Shown: positions 50,565-61,765, counted from the stretch's first letter. The stretch: 64,000 bases of DNA from Prochilodus magdalenae (GCA_024036415.1 JAMWET010007194.1:62001-126000), one strand, 5' to 3'. Program-made: numbers and translations. Notes: generated by a model from the sequence alone, not told the origin.

Positions 50565-52160
50565 CAGTGCCCTCCATAATTATTGGCACCCCTGGTTAAG
50601 ATGTGTTCTTTAGATTCTCATAAATTGAGTTTTTTTCAAAATAATATAGGACCACGATGGAAAAAAGGAGTAAAATCCAACCTTTAACTCAAGTGAATTT
50701 ATTAAGTAGGAAAAAAATCCCACATTAAATAATAATTGTTTAACATCAAATCATGTGTGCCACAATTATTAGCACCCCTGATGTTAATACTTTGTACAAC
50801 CCCCTTTTGCCAACAAAACAGCACCTAATCTTCTCCTATAATGTTTCACAAGATGGGAGAATACAGAAAGAGGGATCTTTGACCATTCCTCTTTGCACAT
50901 TCTCTCTAAATCATCCAGCAACCTGGGTCCTCTCCTCTGCACTCTCCTCTTCAGCTCACCCCACAGGTTTTCAATGGGGTTGAGGTCTGGGGACTGAGAT
51001 GGCCATGGGAGGAGCTTGATTCTGTGTGTGGTGAACCATTTCTGTGTAGATTTGGCCATATGTTTAGGGTCATTATCTTGCTGAAAGACCCAGTGACGAC
51101 CCATCTTCAGCTTTCGGGCAGAAGCCACCAGATTTTGTTTTAAAATGTCCTGGTATTTCAGAGCATTCATGATGCCATGCACCCTAACAAGGTTCCCAGG
51201 GCCTTTGGAATAGAAACAGGCCCACAGCATCACTGATCCTCCCCCGTATTTCACAGTGGGCATGAGGTGCTTTTCTGCATACTCAGCTCTTGTGTTACGC
51301 CAGACCCACTTAGAGCATTTGTTGCCAAAAAGCTCTATCTTTGTTTCATCTGACCAAAGCACACGGTCCCAGTTGAAGTCCCAGTACCGCTTAGCAAACT
51401 CCAAACGTTTGCGTTTATGATTGTGAGTGAGAAGTTTTTTTCCGTGCATGCCTCCCAAACAGCTTGTTGGCATGTAGATAGCGCCTGATGGTTGTTTTGG
51501 AGACATTGTGACTCCAAGAAGCTACCATTTGTTGAAATTCTGTAACAGTGAGCTTTGGAGAACTTTTTATTTCTCTTATCATCCTCCTCACTGTGCGTGG
51601 TGGCAAAATAAACTTGCGTCTTCGTCCAGGCTTGTTTACCACTGTTCCAGTTGTTTTAAACTTCTACTGACAGTAGATATGGACAGGTGTAGGCTAGTGG
51701 CTATTTTCTTGTAGCCATTACCTGACTTGTGAAGGTCAACACACATCTGCTTTACTTGAATGGTATGTTCCTTTGTCTTTCCCATGTTGAAGAGAAATGG
51801 CCTCTGTGTCACGTCATATTTATACCCCAGGGAAACAGGAAGTTGTGAATTACAAATTAAATGTTCCTACATACTCTGATCAACTTCGTAAACTACTGTA
51901 GAAGTGACAGAAATACTTTTATTACATTTATTTCCTAAGAATTTTTAGGGGTGCCAATAATTGTGGAACAGGTGATTTTATGAAGAATAATTATTTCTTA
52001 GTCAGGGATTTTATTTCTCCCTTAAAAATCACTTGAGTTAAAGGTTGGATTTTACTCTTTTTTTTCATAGTGGTCCTATATTATTTTGAAAAAAACTCAA
52101 TTTATGAGAAGCTAAAGAACACATCTTAACCAGGGGTGCCAATAATTATGGAGGGCACTG
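50565..52160 (-). mobile_element. Complete Tc1-like transposon, IR/DR type, with TA target duplication
   Basis: A 1596-bp element is bounded by TA on both sides (50563-50564 and 52161-52162). Terminal inverted repeats of about 210 bp start CAGTGCCCTCCATAATTATT and match each other closely. Each TIR carries two copies of the transposase-binding-type motif: an outer CCATAATTATTGGCACCCC and an inner CACAATTATTAGCACCCC (50760-50778) on the left, with counterparts at 51950-51970 and 52134-52155 on the right. This is the IR/DR structure of Sleeping Beauty-type elements. A single transposase gene lies between them on the minus strand. The ends look mobilisable in trans by a related transposase. Confidence 0.95.
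50784..51785 (-). pseudogene. Tc1-like transposase with two frameshifts, catalytic triad kept
   Basis: The ATG at 51785 starts MGKTKEHTIQVKQMCVDL. A first helix-turn-helix (KIATSLHLSISTVSR) follows. A frameshift near 51650-51660 leads to the second segment with the GRRRKF basic motif and second helix-turn-helix. A second frameshift, probably in the T7 run at 51435-51441, leads to the catalytic domain. The first Asp is in VLWSDETKIELFG, the glycine box is GGGSVMLWACF, the second Asp is in FQQDNDPKH, and the third residue, Glu, is in LNPIENLW. The spacing fits DD34E. The C-terminus is KGGCTKY followed by TAA. All three catalytic residues and both DNA-binding motifs remain, so the two shifts are the only clear lesions. 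Confidence 0.92.
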
Positions 52161-52162
52161 TA

Positions 52163-54690
52163 AATGCTCTGTTAGCCATTTTTACCTGGACTGCAATAAA
52201 CTTCACTCAAAACTGCACTCACATTGTACAGATTAGTTATGTCAGAAATGATATTCCAAAAGTAATTCTTTTTTTTAGCATAATATGCTTTTAATGTTTA
52301 TTTTCAGGGACTTCTATTTTATACATTCAGCATATCCTTCGACTGTCCTGGAGTCCTCCTACTTTTGACTCCACAGAGGAAACAGGATTTTCCTGTTGTT
52401 TCTCTCTGTGGATGGTCTGACATTTGAGGGTCCTTGAATAACTGGACTATAATCCTTTTATAACAATAGTTAAAGCAATGGCCACCCTGGCTCCGTCTCT
52501 TCAGCGTTAACATGTTTCACTATCTTTTAATTTGCATTGTAATATCTGCAAAAAAAAACATGGTATAGAAAAGATAAGAAGAAATAGAATAGAGAAGAAG
52601 AGTAAGCAGAGGGCAGAAGAGTAGTGAAGTGAGGAGAAGCAGGAAAGACACAATCTGATTATTCCATGCTTATGATAGGTGGGGCTTTTGGTGGCTCAGA
52701 CATTAGCGCCTAGAAACCCATACTCCCTGACTTTAGAGTCATGAGACCATGCTTTACAAATGTTAGTCATTTCTGCTTCTTCCTAACTGAAACTGAATAA
52801 ACCACGCCTGATAAAAAATGAGCTAAAAGGTGAACTAAAAAGTTCCTTATCAGCAGTAGCTCCTTCCTGTAAATCAGGGTGATTCTAATATATTACATTA
52901 GACAGGACAAAAACATTATTCATACAATTCAAAATGCTATACACAAACACAGAACAATTAAAGCATTAAATAATAAAGTCATTAAGTGATCCCATCTTGA
53001 GCTCTAGCACCTGAAAAAGGGTATTTGCATGAATAGTTACAAAACATGTTTGGCTGGAGTCTTGTGAAGCATACAAATTCATGTTGTGCTGACCAGATAA
53101 CTGTGGACTTCTGATACGGTGAGCTATTTTGGTTCTTAAGCAGTGGTGCACAGAAACCCACATCTGCTGCTCCTAACAACCCCTTTAATAGAATAAAAGC
53201 TACATGAGTCACAGGCAAAAGTCACGGCCATTATAACAACAAAGACCTGACTTTCAAAGTGTATAACTGTGTTTACATGCACTTCAAATAATCCAATTAA
53301 AATTTCTGATGTTATCTAAATATTTAAAAGGCCATGCAAACAGTATACTGGATTGATTAGACTGAGCTGAGATCTAGAAAGCCAATGACGATATCCAATA
53401 AAGTGGTGGACTGTAGCTCACTAACTGGGTTTCTCAGCGCAAGTATACTCATCCTCGAGTTTCTTCAGATTTCTCAATTTATGCTGCTGTAAAAACAGAC
53501 TGTGGTGCTTTAAATATACGAGAACAGCAGCTGTGAGATAGCCAAACAGCAAACTGTCAATACTAAAATGACTACTGTCCAGTTTAGCTCTTGATGCAAT
53601 ATCTGCAATGAAACTAACCTCTACTTCTGCTTCTCTCCAATTCTGCACAGGCACGCCCAGTGATACAAGCTATATCTGTATCACAGTTTACACTAAGATA
53701 GAGATGCAGGGATCTGTATGAGCTATAATGGTAAAAATATGTTGTGCTGAGTAGAATCAGTGGGTGTGCATGTTATTGAAGCAAGCATGCATACAGAATA
53801 AGTGTGTGTACTGTGCTTTAGTTCAGAATGCAGTGATGTGCGTATCATTTAAACCTTATGTTTGCTGTAACTGAAAACAGTATGACAATATATTAAATGT
53901 TTAAACAGAGAATGATAATTGTTTGTTGAAAAATATGTCCCAATTTTGAATGTGATTCCAGCAACACATTCCAAAACGTTAGGGGCATCTTCACGTTTAC
54001 CACTGTGTTCATCACCTCTTCTTTTGACAACACACTGTAAGCGTTTGGGAACTGAAGAAATGGTTGGTGTAGTTCTAAAATGTTTCCTATTCTTACTTGA
54101 TATAGGATTTCAGCTGCTCAACAGTTCCGACATCACTATCTTACAGAGGTAGGTGAAGGTAGTGTTAGGAGTCCTGCCCAGGGAATCTTTTTGATATAGC
54201 ATAGGATGCTTGTTCAAGCGAGGGACTAAACCCCAGTCCACAGCATAGCAAGCAACCACAATAATGCGCCGCATGCGATAATGTCCCCCAAGCCATCACA
54301 GATGATGGTTTTTGAACTGTGTGCTTATACAACCCAGGTGGTCCCTCTCCTTCTTTGCCTGGAGGATGCAGTGTTGGTGATTTCCAAATTATGGTATAAA
54401 TTCAGAATGGGCATATATTTCTCACTTTCAACATTTGCTATGTTCTTTTGTACTATATTCAGTATAATACAGGATTCACAATTTGTACATTATTGCATTC
54501 CATTTGTATTTTTTGGCCAAAAAAAGTACAAAAAGTTTTTTTCTTCAAGTGGGGTTACTGTAGTAAGCCCAAAAATGTCATTAAATGATCATTACACAAT
54601 CATGTTAAAATAAGGCACACTGTCTGTTTCTAGTAGGTTCTTTTTGTAATGTAATAAACAAACAAATGAGAATATATAAGGATGAATTTG
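52163..54690. other. Gene-free stretch downstream of gene 2
   Basis: AT-rich. A patch at 52685-52745 (TGGCTCAGACATTAGCGCC ... GAGTCATGAGACCATGC) looks vaguely like a decayed tRNA-derived SINE but lacks a proper B box. No exon seen. Confidence 0.4.
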
Positions 54691-54695
54691 ACCTT

Positions 54696-54701
54696 TTTAT
54701 T
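54696..54701 (-). terminator. Poly(A) signal for gene 2
   Basis: AATAAA on the minus strand, about 220 bp downstream of the stop codon at 54920. It would end the transcript near 54680. Confidence 0.6.
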
Positions 54702-54919
54702 TAATATAGCCTTAAACAAAAACACTTTTGATATACAGACATTATGAGTTGCATATGCATATCAGATAATACCAAGGCAAAAATAGTAAGAATAGTCATT
54801 TTCTTGTTATTAAGCTGAGTAAGCGCATCTGACATTCCATCCTTTACTGAGATCAAAACATTCAATCTTGGATTTTTCTGGGTTGATAGATTTCATATAA
54901 GTTACACCTTGTTTGCTGG

Positions 54920-56659
54920 TTATACATAAATTCTGTTAATGTCATAACTGTCTTGATTTTCCCTTCTCCTTTTTGCCATCCTCTCATCCATGTTTTTATC
55001 AAAGTTTCTTGTCATTCTCCGCTTAATCTCTTCTTCTCCAAGAACATCTCCATTCAGTCGAGTTGTGTTTGCAACCATTTCCTCATTTGCAAGTAGCTTG
55101 CTAATTGCCTCAGTTTCAGCACAGTTGCCAGGTTTATTTCTGTTACTTGTGGGATTGGGCAGAGAATAAAGCTCATGGCATCGCTTACAAGGAGGTTTCA
55201 CCGTCCCGAGGTTCTCTATGTCAAAGGCCCTACACTTCACTGAATCTGGCAGTATAATGGTACCATCCCTAAACCTGGGCTCAGCAGTGTCTTCAGGAAA
55301 CACACCCAAAACGGCATGCTTAACAAATTCATGCCACACATGCAGGCAGGACACAGAAGTCATGATCTCTCTCTCTATCTCACCCGGACAGGTCAGAGAC
55401 CCTCCGTAGTACCTACTACACCTGGATGCCTGACAGATGCATATGACTGTTGAAATCAAAGGGTACTGTGTACCAGATTTCTTACAGGACTGACACAATT
55501 CAGACAGCACAGCCTTTACTTTCTCTTCGCTTTCACTGAAGAATTCTACAATCTAGAAAAAGAGTGAAAAATGTACATGGCAGTGAAAACAGGTTCAAAT
55601 ACACCAATCGCACTAATCATCATCATAAGCATAATATGTTTGCTCTTATATTTAGATTTTACTCACCAGTTCAAGAAAGTAGGAGAAAGGTGTCTGCAGA
55701 GGCACATACTTTCTGTAGCTGTTGAACGGTCTTGGGAAAGCTTTGATGGTTGCATCAAATATTTCTCTTTTGGCAAAGATGTCAACAGGGCTGTACCTTG
55801 CAGGATGAATGTTCCCTAAGAACAAGATGCTGTGGAGCATCTTAGAAAAGAATCAATATAAGTCTAAGCATAAACACCAATAAATGTAAATATACATGGT
55901 AGCATATAATCAGAAAACAGCATTTCACTATTTCATTCACTGTTGTTCTATTTATAAAACAACAGATACACAACAATAACATCTTATAAATTCACTATTA
56001 ATCTTGACTCAGCTATGAATGCAACAATGAGGAGTCATAAGTGTGTGTTTATAAATAAAGTTCAAGTAAGCCAAAAGAGTAGGTTAGACATCCAAAACTG
56101 AAACACTGGCAATCAGTGGTAATACACCAACAAACACCTTATTGTGCCTGTCAGATTCAAGACTGGGGCTGCATGAGAGATACAGTACCATACCTTATCC
56201 AAAAGATACGCATTACCAAACTCTGTTGCTTTGTTGAAGATAATAAATGCATTGCGCAGGAAGGCATTTTCTTTTTTTAGAAACAATTCTGCCCTGTCGA
56301 AGGTACATACAGAAGCATTAGAGAATGGAAACCAACTAATGCTTTCTTTGTTAGTCCCGTTACAACATTACATAAGAGCTAAACAGAAGTAAAGCCAGTC
56401 TGAAGGACGTCTATAACCATAATCATGTGACACCTGATGGTCTTTAATAGGTCTCAGTAAACAAGTAAACACTTTCTCTAATTAGACTAAAAGACTGTGC
56501 CTTACCTTTGTCGTGTCGTCAGTGCTTCTGGCTATTAAAGAGGCAAATTGCAATATTATATATACAGTATTTACATAGTACGGGTTTAAATCAGCAGCAG
56601 CATGACTGTTAAACAAAAACTAGTAGAAAAGAAAAAGAGAGCAGTGTTACCTCAGCCAT
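54920..56659 (-). CDS. Gene 2: unrecognised 313-aa protein with CxxC and Cys-Ala-Glu motifs
   Basis: Five coding exons on the minus strand: 56651-56659, 56506-56531, 56194-56293, 55667-55840 and 54920-55552. All four introns have GT and AG ends, and the joined frame is open from ATG (MAEPEALTTRQ) to TAA, 313 aa. There is no signal peptide or clear membrane segment, so a cytosolic or nuclear protein is likely. Residues about 46-175 are mixed and rich in Phe and Cys. Residues 224-228 read PCKRC, and 246-249 NCAE, followed by a likely helix (TEAISKLLANEE). The C-terminus (about 275-302) is strongly charged (KRRMTR, MAKRRRENQ) and may be a nuclear localisation signal. Zn-dependent nucleoside/nucleic-acid deaminases use [HC]AE followed by PCxxC; here the order is reversed, so a deaminase role is only a guess. 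A consensus ISRE sits about 95 bp upstream of the ATG. I do not recognise the family. Confidence 0.85.
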
Positions 56660-56750
56660 CTCAGGAGCAGATGTCAGTGTGAAATGGCTGCCCAGTGATG
56701 CTGTCGGATTTATTCTGTCTGCATTCTGAGGGAGTGGTCTGCTCCAAACT

Positions 56751-56762
56751 AGTTTCTCTTTC
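56751..56762 (-). promoter_or_regulatory. Consensus ISRE upstream of gene 2
   Basis: The plus strand reads AGTTTCTCTTTC, an exact match to AGTTTCNNTTTC, i.e. GAAANNGAAACT on the gene's strand. It lies about 92 bp upstream of the gene 2 start codon. A TTTAAAAG TATA-like motif lies next to it (56764-56771). ISREs bind ISGF3 and IRFs and mark interferon-induced promoters. The match is clear; function is inferred from motif and position. Confidence 0.6.
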
Positions 56763-56799
56763 TCTTTTAAAGGTACAGAGTAAAGCTCCAGTGACGCTT

Positions 56800-58020
56800 A
56801 CACAATACATTCTTAGGTCAGTGGACACACGAGCACAGACTAAACATTAAAACTACTGGATGGAGCTGGAAGGCAGAGATGTGTGGAGGCTTCACTGATT
56901 ATATATATGATGAAGTCTCTGCCAGCCACAATGAACAGATTTGTGTGTAGGAAGAACACATGGCTCATCTGACAAGCCACTATTTTCCACTATTTAGTTT
57001 TAGGGGTTCAGGTTTTGTGCTCCTTACACTAGTATATTGTCGCCGTCTAAAGAAAATCAAGTATCTCCAAAATGACAACTTTACAGGAAGGGTCAAAATA
57101 TAAGTCAATGGAACCAGACTTTTGTACAAAGAATTTTGGCCCATTTCTGTTCATCATGAAATTTCCACAGAATGCAAATGGCAGGTCATGTGATCAAATG
57201 ATGCATAAAAAGTAAAAATGAACAAATATGGAGATACATGTTTTTGATTGGATAACGAAGATATGTTTCATCAGGCAATATGATTTCTTAATAGCTGCTC
57301 TACTAAAACTTGTTTCTTTTTGCTGATGTATTTTGTCTGCTGTTTGGTTTGAAATGGTTCTTCTAGATTCTTTAGCCACACAGTATTCAGATACCATTTA
57401 TCTGAAACTGCTGTCGTGTGCAGCTGTTAAGCCTCTTTACAGCTGAGATATTCTGTTAGCCTATTATGAATCACTTACATAATCCTTTTCATGTGGTGTT
57501 TCCAGCAGTGTGTAAGATTTCTTTTGTTTATAGATTTCAGTATATATAAAAATTTCAGTATCTCTGTATGACTGGTAAACAACAGATGTTTATGCTAATG
57601 GGTTTTTCGTTTTTTCTTAAGATGGACAACTTTCTTTTGGATATGCTGTTGCCTCTACATAAGTCATAACCCCTCTCCTTCTTTGCCATGAGGTATTTCT
57701 GAGTGAAATGTATTATCAGAAAATGTCTGAACTCTGAACTGGCTAAGAGTTCGGTTATTAATAGGTGGAGGTAGAAGGAGGTCATATTATTGGTGAATAT
57801 TATTTCTCCCAAACCACTGGTGCACAGAGATTTAATCTCTTAGATAATGTTGTTATATTGGCTTTAGACCACCCTTTAATTTTAATGAGAAAAATATATG
57901 AAATACCAAATGACGATTATAAGAAGGAGAAGAAGAAGAAGAAGAAGAAAAACAAGAAAAAGAAGCATAACAATAATAATGAAAAAATAAACACACCATC
58001 ATGAAGTCATATAGCATTTA
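56800..58020. other. Intergenic spacer between genes 2 and 1
   Basis: Between the gene 2 promoter and the gene 1 poly(A) signal. It contains an (AAG)n patch at 57920-57963 and no exon that I can support. Confidence 0.55.
57920..57963. repeat. (AAG)n microsatellite
   Basis: About 14 imperfect AAG units, ending in AAAAAGAAG. Confidence 0.92.
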
Positions 58021-58024
58021 CTCC

Positions 58025-58030
58025 TTTATT
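58025..58030 (-). terminator. Poly(A) signal for gene 1
   Basis: AATAAA on the minus strand, about 410 bp downstream of the stop codon at 58442. It is the nearest clear signal. The 3' UTR would then include the TA/GATA microsatellite. Confidence 0.5.
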
Positions 58031-58228
58031 ATGTGCGCAAGTATAGCAATTAGGATTAGCATTGATTTTTAATGATTAGTTTACACTATATGCATCCACA
58101 AATTATCCACAAGATATACAACACATACACATGGTTTAGCTTCTCAAAGACTTGGCAAGTGTCTGAACAGTACAGCCAGATGTAGGGTTTCATACTTCAC
58201 ATGTGGTACTCTTTAAACTAAGAAACCT

Positions 58229-58264
58229 ATATATGTGTATGTATACATATATATATAGATAGAT

Positions 58265-58321
<57 letters not shown>

Positions 58322-58334
58322 TAGATAGATAGAT
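58229..58334. repeat. (TA)n flanked by (GATA)n
   Basis: About 29 TA units with GATA units on both sides (58255-58268 and 58318-58334). It lies in the predicted 3' UTR of gene 1. Confidence 0.96.
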
Positions 58335-58441
58335 TGAAATTAAATGAAAATGTGTTTATATGCTTTTTGGAAACTGCAATACTGATACTTTTAAAAGCAA
58401 ACCTAAATCAGCAGCCGGTAACATGTCCAAAGCTTGACCTT

Positions 58442-60340
58442 TCACTGACTGGTTACTCGTACAACTGATCCCTGTCCAAGCTCAGCGCCAAGCGGCTGTT
58501 GGCAAACACACAAACAAAAAAACAGTGACTTATTTGTAACTTGGTTAAGTATATTAAAAACACTGTTTAGAGATATAGACCCAGTTTCTTACATATAGTT
58601 TCTAATCATTATTTCTAATCCCATGACCAACAGCTGGATGAGACCATAGACATGCTGAATACATTCCATTGATATATGATTTTGATTCCATGTAAGGAAG
58701 TTGTGAAATTGATGACTTCTATTTTGTGATTTACTTCTCAGTTAAAATAATGAACTTGTTCTGTCATTTTTGCATTTACCTCTCCTTGCTGTTGCTGTTT
58801 GAGAGCCTCCAAGTTTCTCAAATAGGAAGACTTCATACGTTCTAGCATATTTTGGTGTTCTGTGGTGCTCTGAATCACTTCTTTAGATTTCTTCACCTTA
58901 TCCCAGTCATCATCTGTCTAAATAGTGAAAGCACAAAGTGTCACACATCAGATATCTGTAGTGTCTTAAACAGCATGATATATATGGACAGAATAATGTA
59001 GATGCTTAATGATCCAACATTCAGTGAAATATGTATAAATTCTCAAACAAAGAAAAATTGTACGATCATAGACTGACACATAAGGTTCTATTCCTGATCA
59101 TATTTGAAAAAAGTTTCTCCAGTTTGTTAACAAAGTGACCATGTGTAGCATCAATAGGTTGTTAATATGAAGCAGAATGTATATCACAATCACTTCTGTT
59201 TTATGGACTGTGATCCTTCTCACCATGTCCTCAAAGCTTTGGCCACGGTAGTAGTACTGGGTGCCTGGGAACTGGATTCCATACTCAAAGAGCTCTTTCA
59301 GATTGTTGGCCACCAGATGTAGCTTCTCATATTCATAGCCAAACACTGTTCCGTCCCTACACACCATAAGAACCAGCTCGCCACTGTCCACATGGCAGGG
59401 GAAGTTCTCCAAAAACCCAATCACTTCCATTTTCATGTGATCTGGGAGATAGAACTGCTCCCACTCTTCTAAAAGGTCAGGTTCATCCCTGTATGATGTG
59501 TCTTTGAAGGATCCAATCCTGAATTTATAATCTTTAACCTTTTTAAGTTCAATCTTCTCCTGGCAATATTTTGCAACGACACTCCTGATCTTCTCAAGAT
59601 ATTTATTTGAGCCATCTAAACAAACAAATACAAAGATTTAGTCTATTAAAGATACAGATCGATGGCCTTCAAATTTGAGAGAGTTTTGTGGTTTGCCAGC
59701 CCCAGATAGCAAGCATGTATTAGTCCACTGGCTTGACAAGGTCGGCACCCTGCTGACGGTTTGCCTCTGCTGGTCCCCCCTCTGACCACCCAGATTATTG
59801 TCCTACGTACACTAGTTTTAATCAACCTGAATATTTTAGAAAACAACAGGCAAAGGCTACTACTAACACCACACACAATAAAACTAGATCTGAAGTAAAA
59901 TGAGTCAGCTGAAAATATTGCTGCTGTATTTACAGAGCTCATCAAATAAATAAATTGGGCTCTGTATAGAAATTCGAGAGCTGAAAAAAATTCAGTCACT
60001 TCTCGTCTAAGACACTAAACCACCAGCAGGCAGTCCGGAAAACTGACCAAAACACCAGTGAGCCACCAGCTTTGCTGTTAGTTGGCTAAGAGTGGTCCAC
60101 TATTCTCTTACTATCAGGGGCTCGGCAGAACCAAGCGTTACAAACGTTACCTCTTCTCAGGTCAGGAAGAAGGAATTCCTTCTTAATTCGGTCTTGCTGG
60201 CTAGATGGTAAAGGTGAAACCCCAAAAGATGATATTAACAACAGTAAACACAGTCATTCTCAATAAGCATCCAGACAGCCCTGGTATAATACTGTAGTCT
60301 TCTAATGAAGAAAGAACAGAGTGAATGTAGCTCACCTCAT
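58442..60340 (-). CDS. Gene 1: unrecognised 212-aa protein
   Basis: Five coding exons on the minus strand: 60336-60340, 60151-60200, 59224-59615, 58780-58917 and 58442-58495. All introns are GT-AG and the frame is open across every junction, from ATG (MSQQDRIKKEF) to TGA. The first exon contributes only ATG-AG, as in gene 2, whose first coding exon is also tiny. The core (residues 45-149, all in exon 3) is a mixed hydrophobic/acidic segment (YKFRIGSF, LLEEWEQFYLPDHMKMEVIGF, ELVLMVCRDGTVFGYEYEKL) that looks like a compact alpha/beta domain. Residues 150-195 are charged and likely helical, with a run of four Gln. The last 17 residues form an unstructured-looking tail. No signal peptide or membrane segment is visible, so cytosolic. 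I do not recognise the family. It lies 1.8 kb upstream of gene 2 on the same strand, and an ISRE-like motif is close to its start. Confidence 0.85.
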
Positions 60341-60378
60341 GACAAACTGCTCAGTCCCACAAAACCTTCCAGAAGAAA

Positions 60379-60389
60379 GAAAGAGAAAC
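60379..60389 (+). promoter_or_regulatory. ISRE-like motif near the gene 1 start
   Basis: GAAAGAGAAAC matches GAAANNGAAACT at every fixed position except the final T (G here), and one more GAAA unit precedes it (60375-60378). It is about 40 bp upstream of the gene 1 ATG, so it is in the core promoter or 5' UTR. The orientation is opposite to gene 2's ISRE relative to transcription; these elements work in either orientation. Confidence 0.5.
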
Positions 60390-60399
60390 GGCCGGATTA

Positions 60400-61030
60400 T
60401 TTCTGTTGTGTTTACAGCAGTAAAGGTAGTTTTAATAAAACAGAAACACCGATACCGGATCTTAGCCATATAGGCTACTGGTAACTGTAAATTCTGCTTA
60501 CGTGCTGTGTGTTGTGGTAGAAGTGGCGGTGAAGCGGAGGCAGTACTCCTCGTACTCGGTGAAGACTCCTGCTGGGTGATAACAGTGATAGAGGTCTCTA
60601 TATGCGCACGGCGTGCAGGGCGGAGCTCGTCTACATCTCTGGTACTCTACTCACAACCTGGCGATAACCACCGCCCAGTTTACCAGCTGATACAGTTCCG
60701 TTTGTTATTCGGGGTTTCCCACCACAGTAAACAGCACAAAACTCAATACGCCCCAAACCACAAACTACCACAGCATGTACTACCACAGAATGTAGCATGT
60801 AAGTACTATACGCCACCACTAAAGGTCCAGTTTGTGCTAGTATGTAGTTTCTGACGCAGTTGTTGACGCACTTTCACTTTTGTTTTGACGCTACAGGGGC
60901 TTCTTCTTCTACTGTGGTCGTAAACGTGCGTTCAACTTGACACATGCGCCCCCCGCGGGCAACCGACATACAACAACTCAATATACACATAATAACAGCG
61001 CCATCTAGTGTCTGTGGTTCTGAACGCGGG
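60400..61030. other. Upstream region of gene 1, CpG-richer
   Basis: CpG dinucleotides are denser than in the flanks (for example 60520-60640 and 60945-61030). Further 5' UTR exons of gene 1 could lie here but none is clear. A CTTCTTCTTCTACTGTGG ... GCGCCATCTAGTG block at 60900-61017 resembles a small fish interspersed repeat; I cannot confirm it. Confidence 0.4.
60870..60882 (-). promoter_or_regulatory. IRF-like element further upstream of gene 1
   Basis: The minus strand reads CAAAAGTGAAAGT, similar to the IRF-binding repeats (GAAAGTGAAAGT) of interferon-type promoters. It lies about 530 bp upstream of the gene 1 ATG in a patch with moderately raised CpG content. Confidence 0.35.
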
Positions 61031-61539
61031 GAGAACTGCATACAGTAGCTCTACGAATGTCACTGTGGGTTTTTTTCCCCGAAATTAAGTGTGTTAATCG
61101 TGAATTTGGAAAACCATTACACTAAATGCTATAATATTACTGGTAGGATATGAATGCATTTAGCATCGAGAGCATTAGTGACATTAGAGACTGATTAGTG
61201 TTGGATTACACACTCACCTCATCTTAAAAGTGTTGGGTGAAACTAAGGCAGTCAAGGGAATAGAGTTTCTCTGCTCTACATCCCAATGCTGGGATGTTCA
61301 TCCCTCTGAAGTACTCTCAATACTTAGTATTGGGCATGGTGACCTTCAGCTCAGATGGGCTTTTCTGTGGACACCATATATCGAGTGTAGTTTTCTGTTC
61401 TGTTAATTAGCTTTTATATGTTTAGTCAGCTTTTAGTCATCAAACTGGCTTCTATTTTTATGATATGACACGGAACATTGAAAAGGGTACAATTACTTTA
61501 GTAAAGTATCTGTGTTACAAAATATTTTATTTATGATAA

Positions 61540-61765
61540 ATAAATAATAATACACAGATATCAGTCAGCTCAATATACCTACCTCTTTGTGTCTGAGTTG
61601 TTCCCAGTCGCTTCCACTTTGTTATAATACCACTGACAGTTGACTGTAGAATATTTTGTAGTGAGGAAATTTTACGACTGGACTGGAACGCCTGAACTCA
61701 GTAATTTGAATGGGTGAGTAAATACTTCAACACTCAAGAGAGTTTTTTATTTATTATTTTGTTTT
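61540..61765. mobile_element. Non-autonomous DNA transposon fragment
   Basis: TTGTTATAATACCACTGACAGT, GTAGTGAGGAAATTTTACGACTGG and ATTTGAATGGGTGAGTAAAT appear in the order I know from an abundant otophysan repeat that normally has a longer middle part. That middle is deleted here. The class assignment is from memory; no TIR pair could be shown. Confidence 0.55.

Noticed and set aside
52685..52745. tRNA-like stretch (GGCTCAGACATTAGCGCC)
   Set aside because: It has an A-box-like part but no proper B box (GGTTCGANTCC) and no cloverleaf that I can draw. At most a decayed SINE.
60507..60854. 115-codon plus-strand frame upstream of gene 1
   Set aside because: Sits in the CpG-richer upstream region, has no family match and overlaps a frame on the other strand. 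I treated it as promoter-region DNA.
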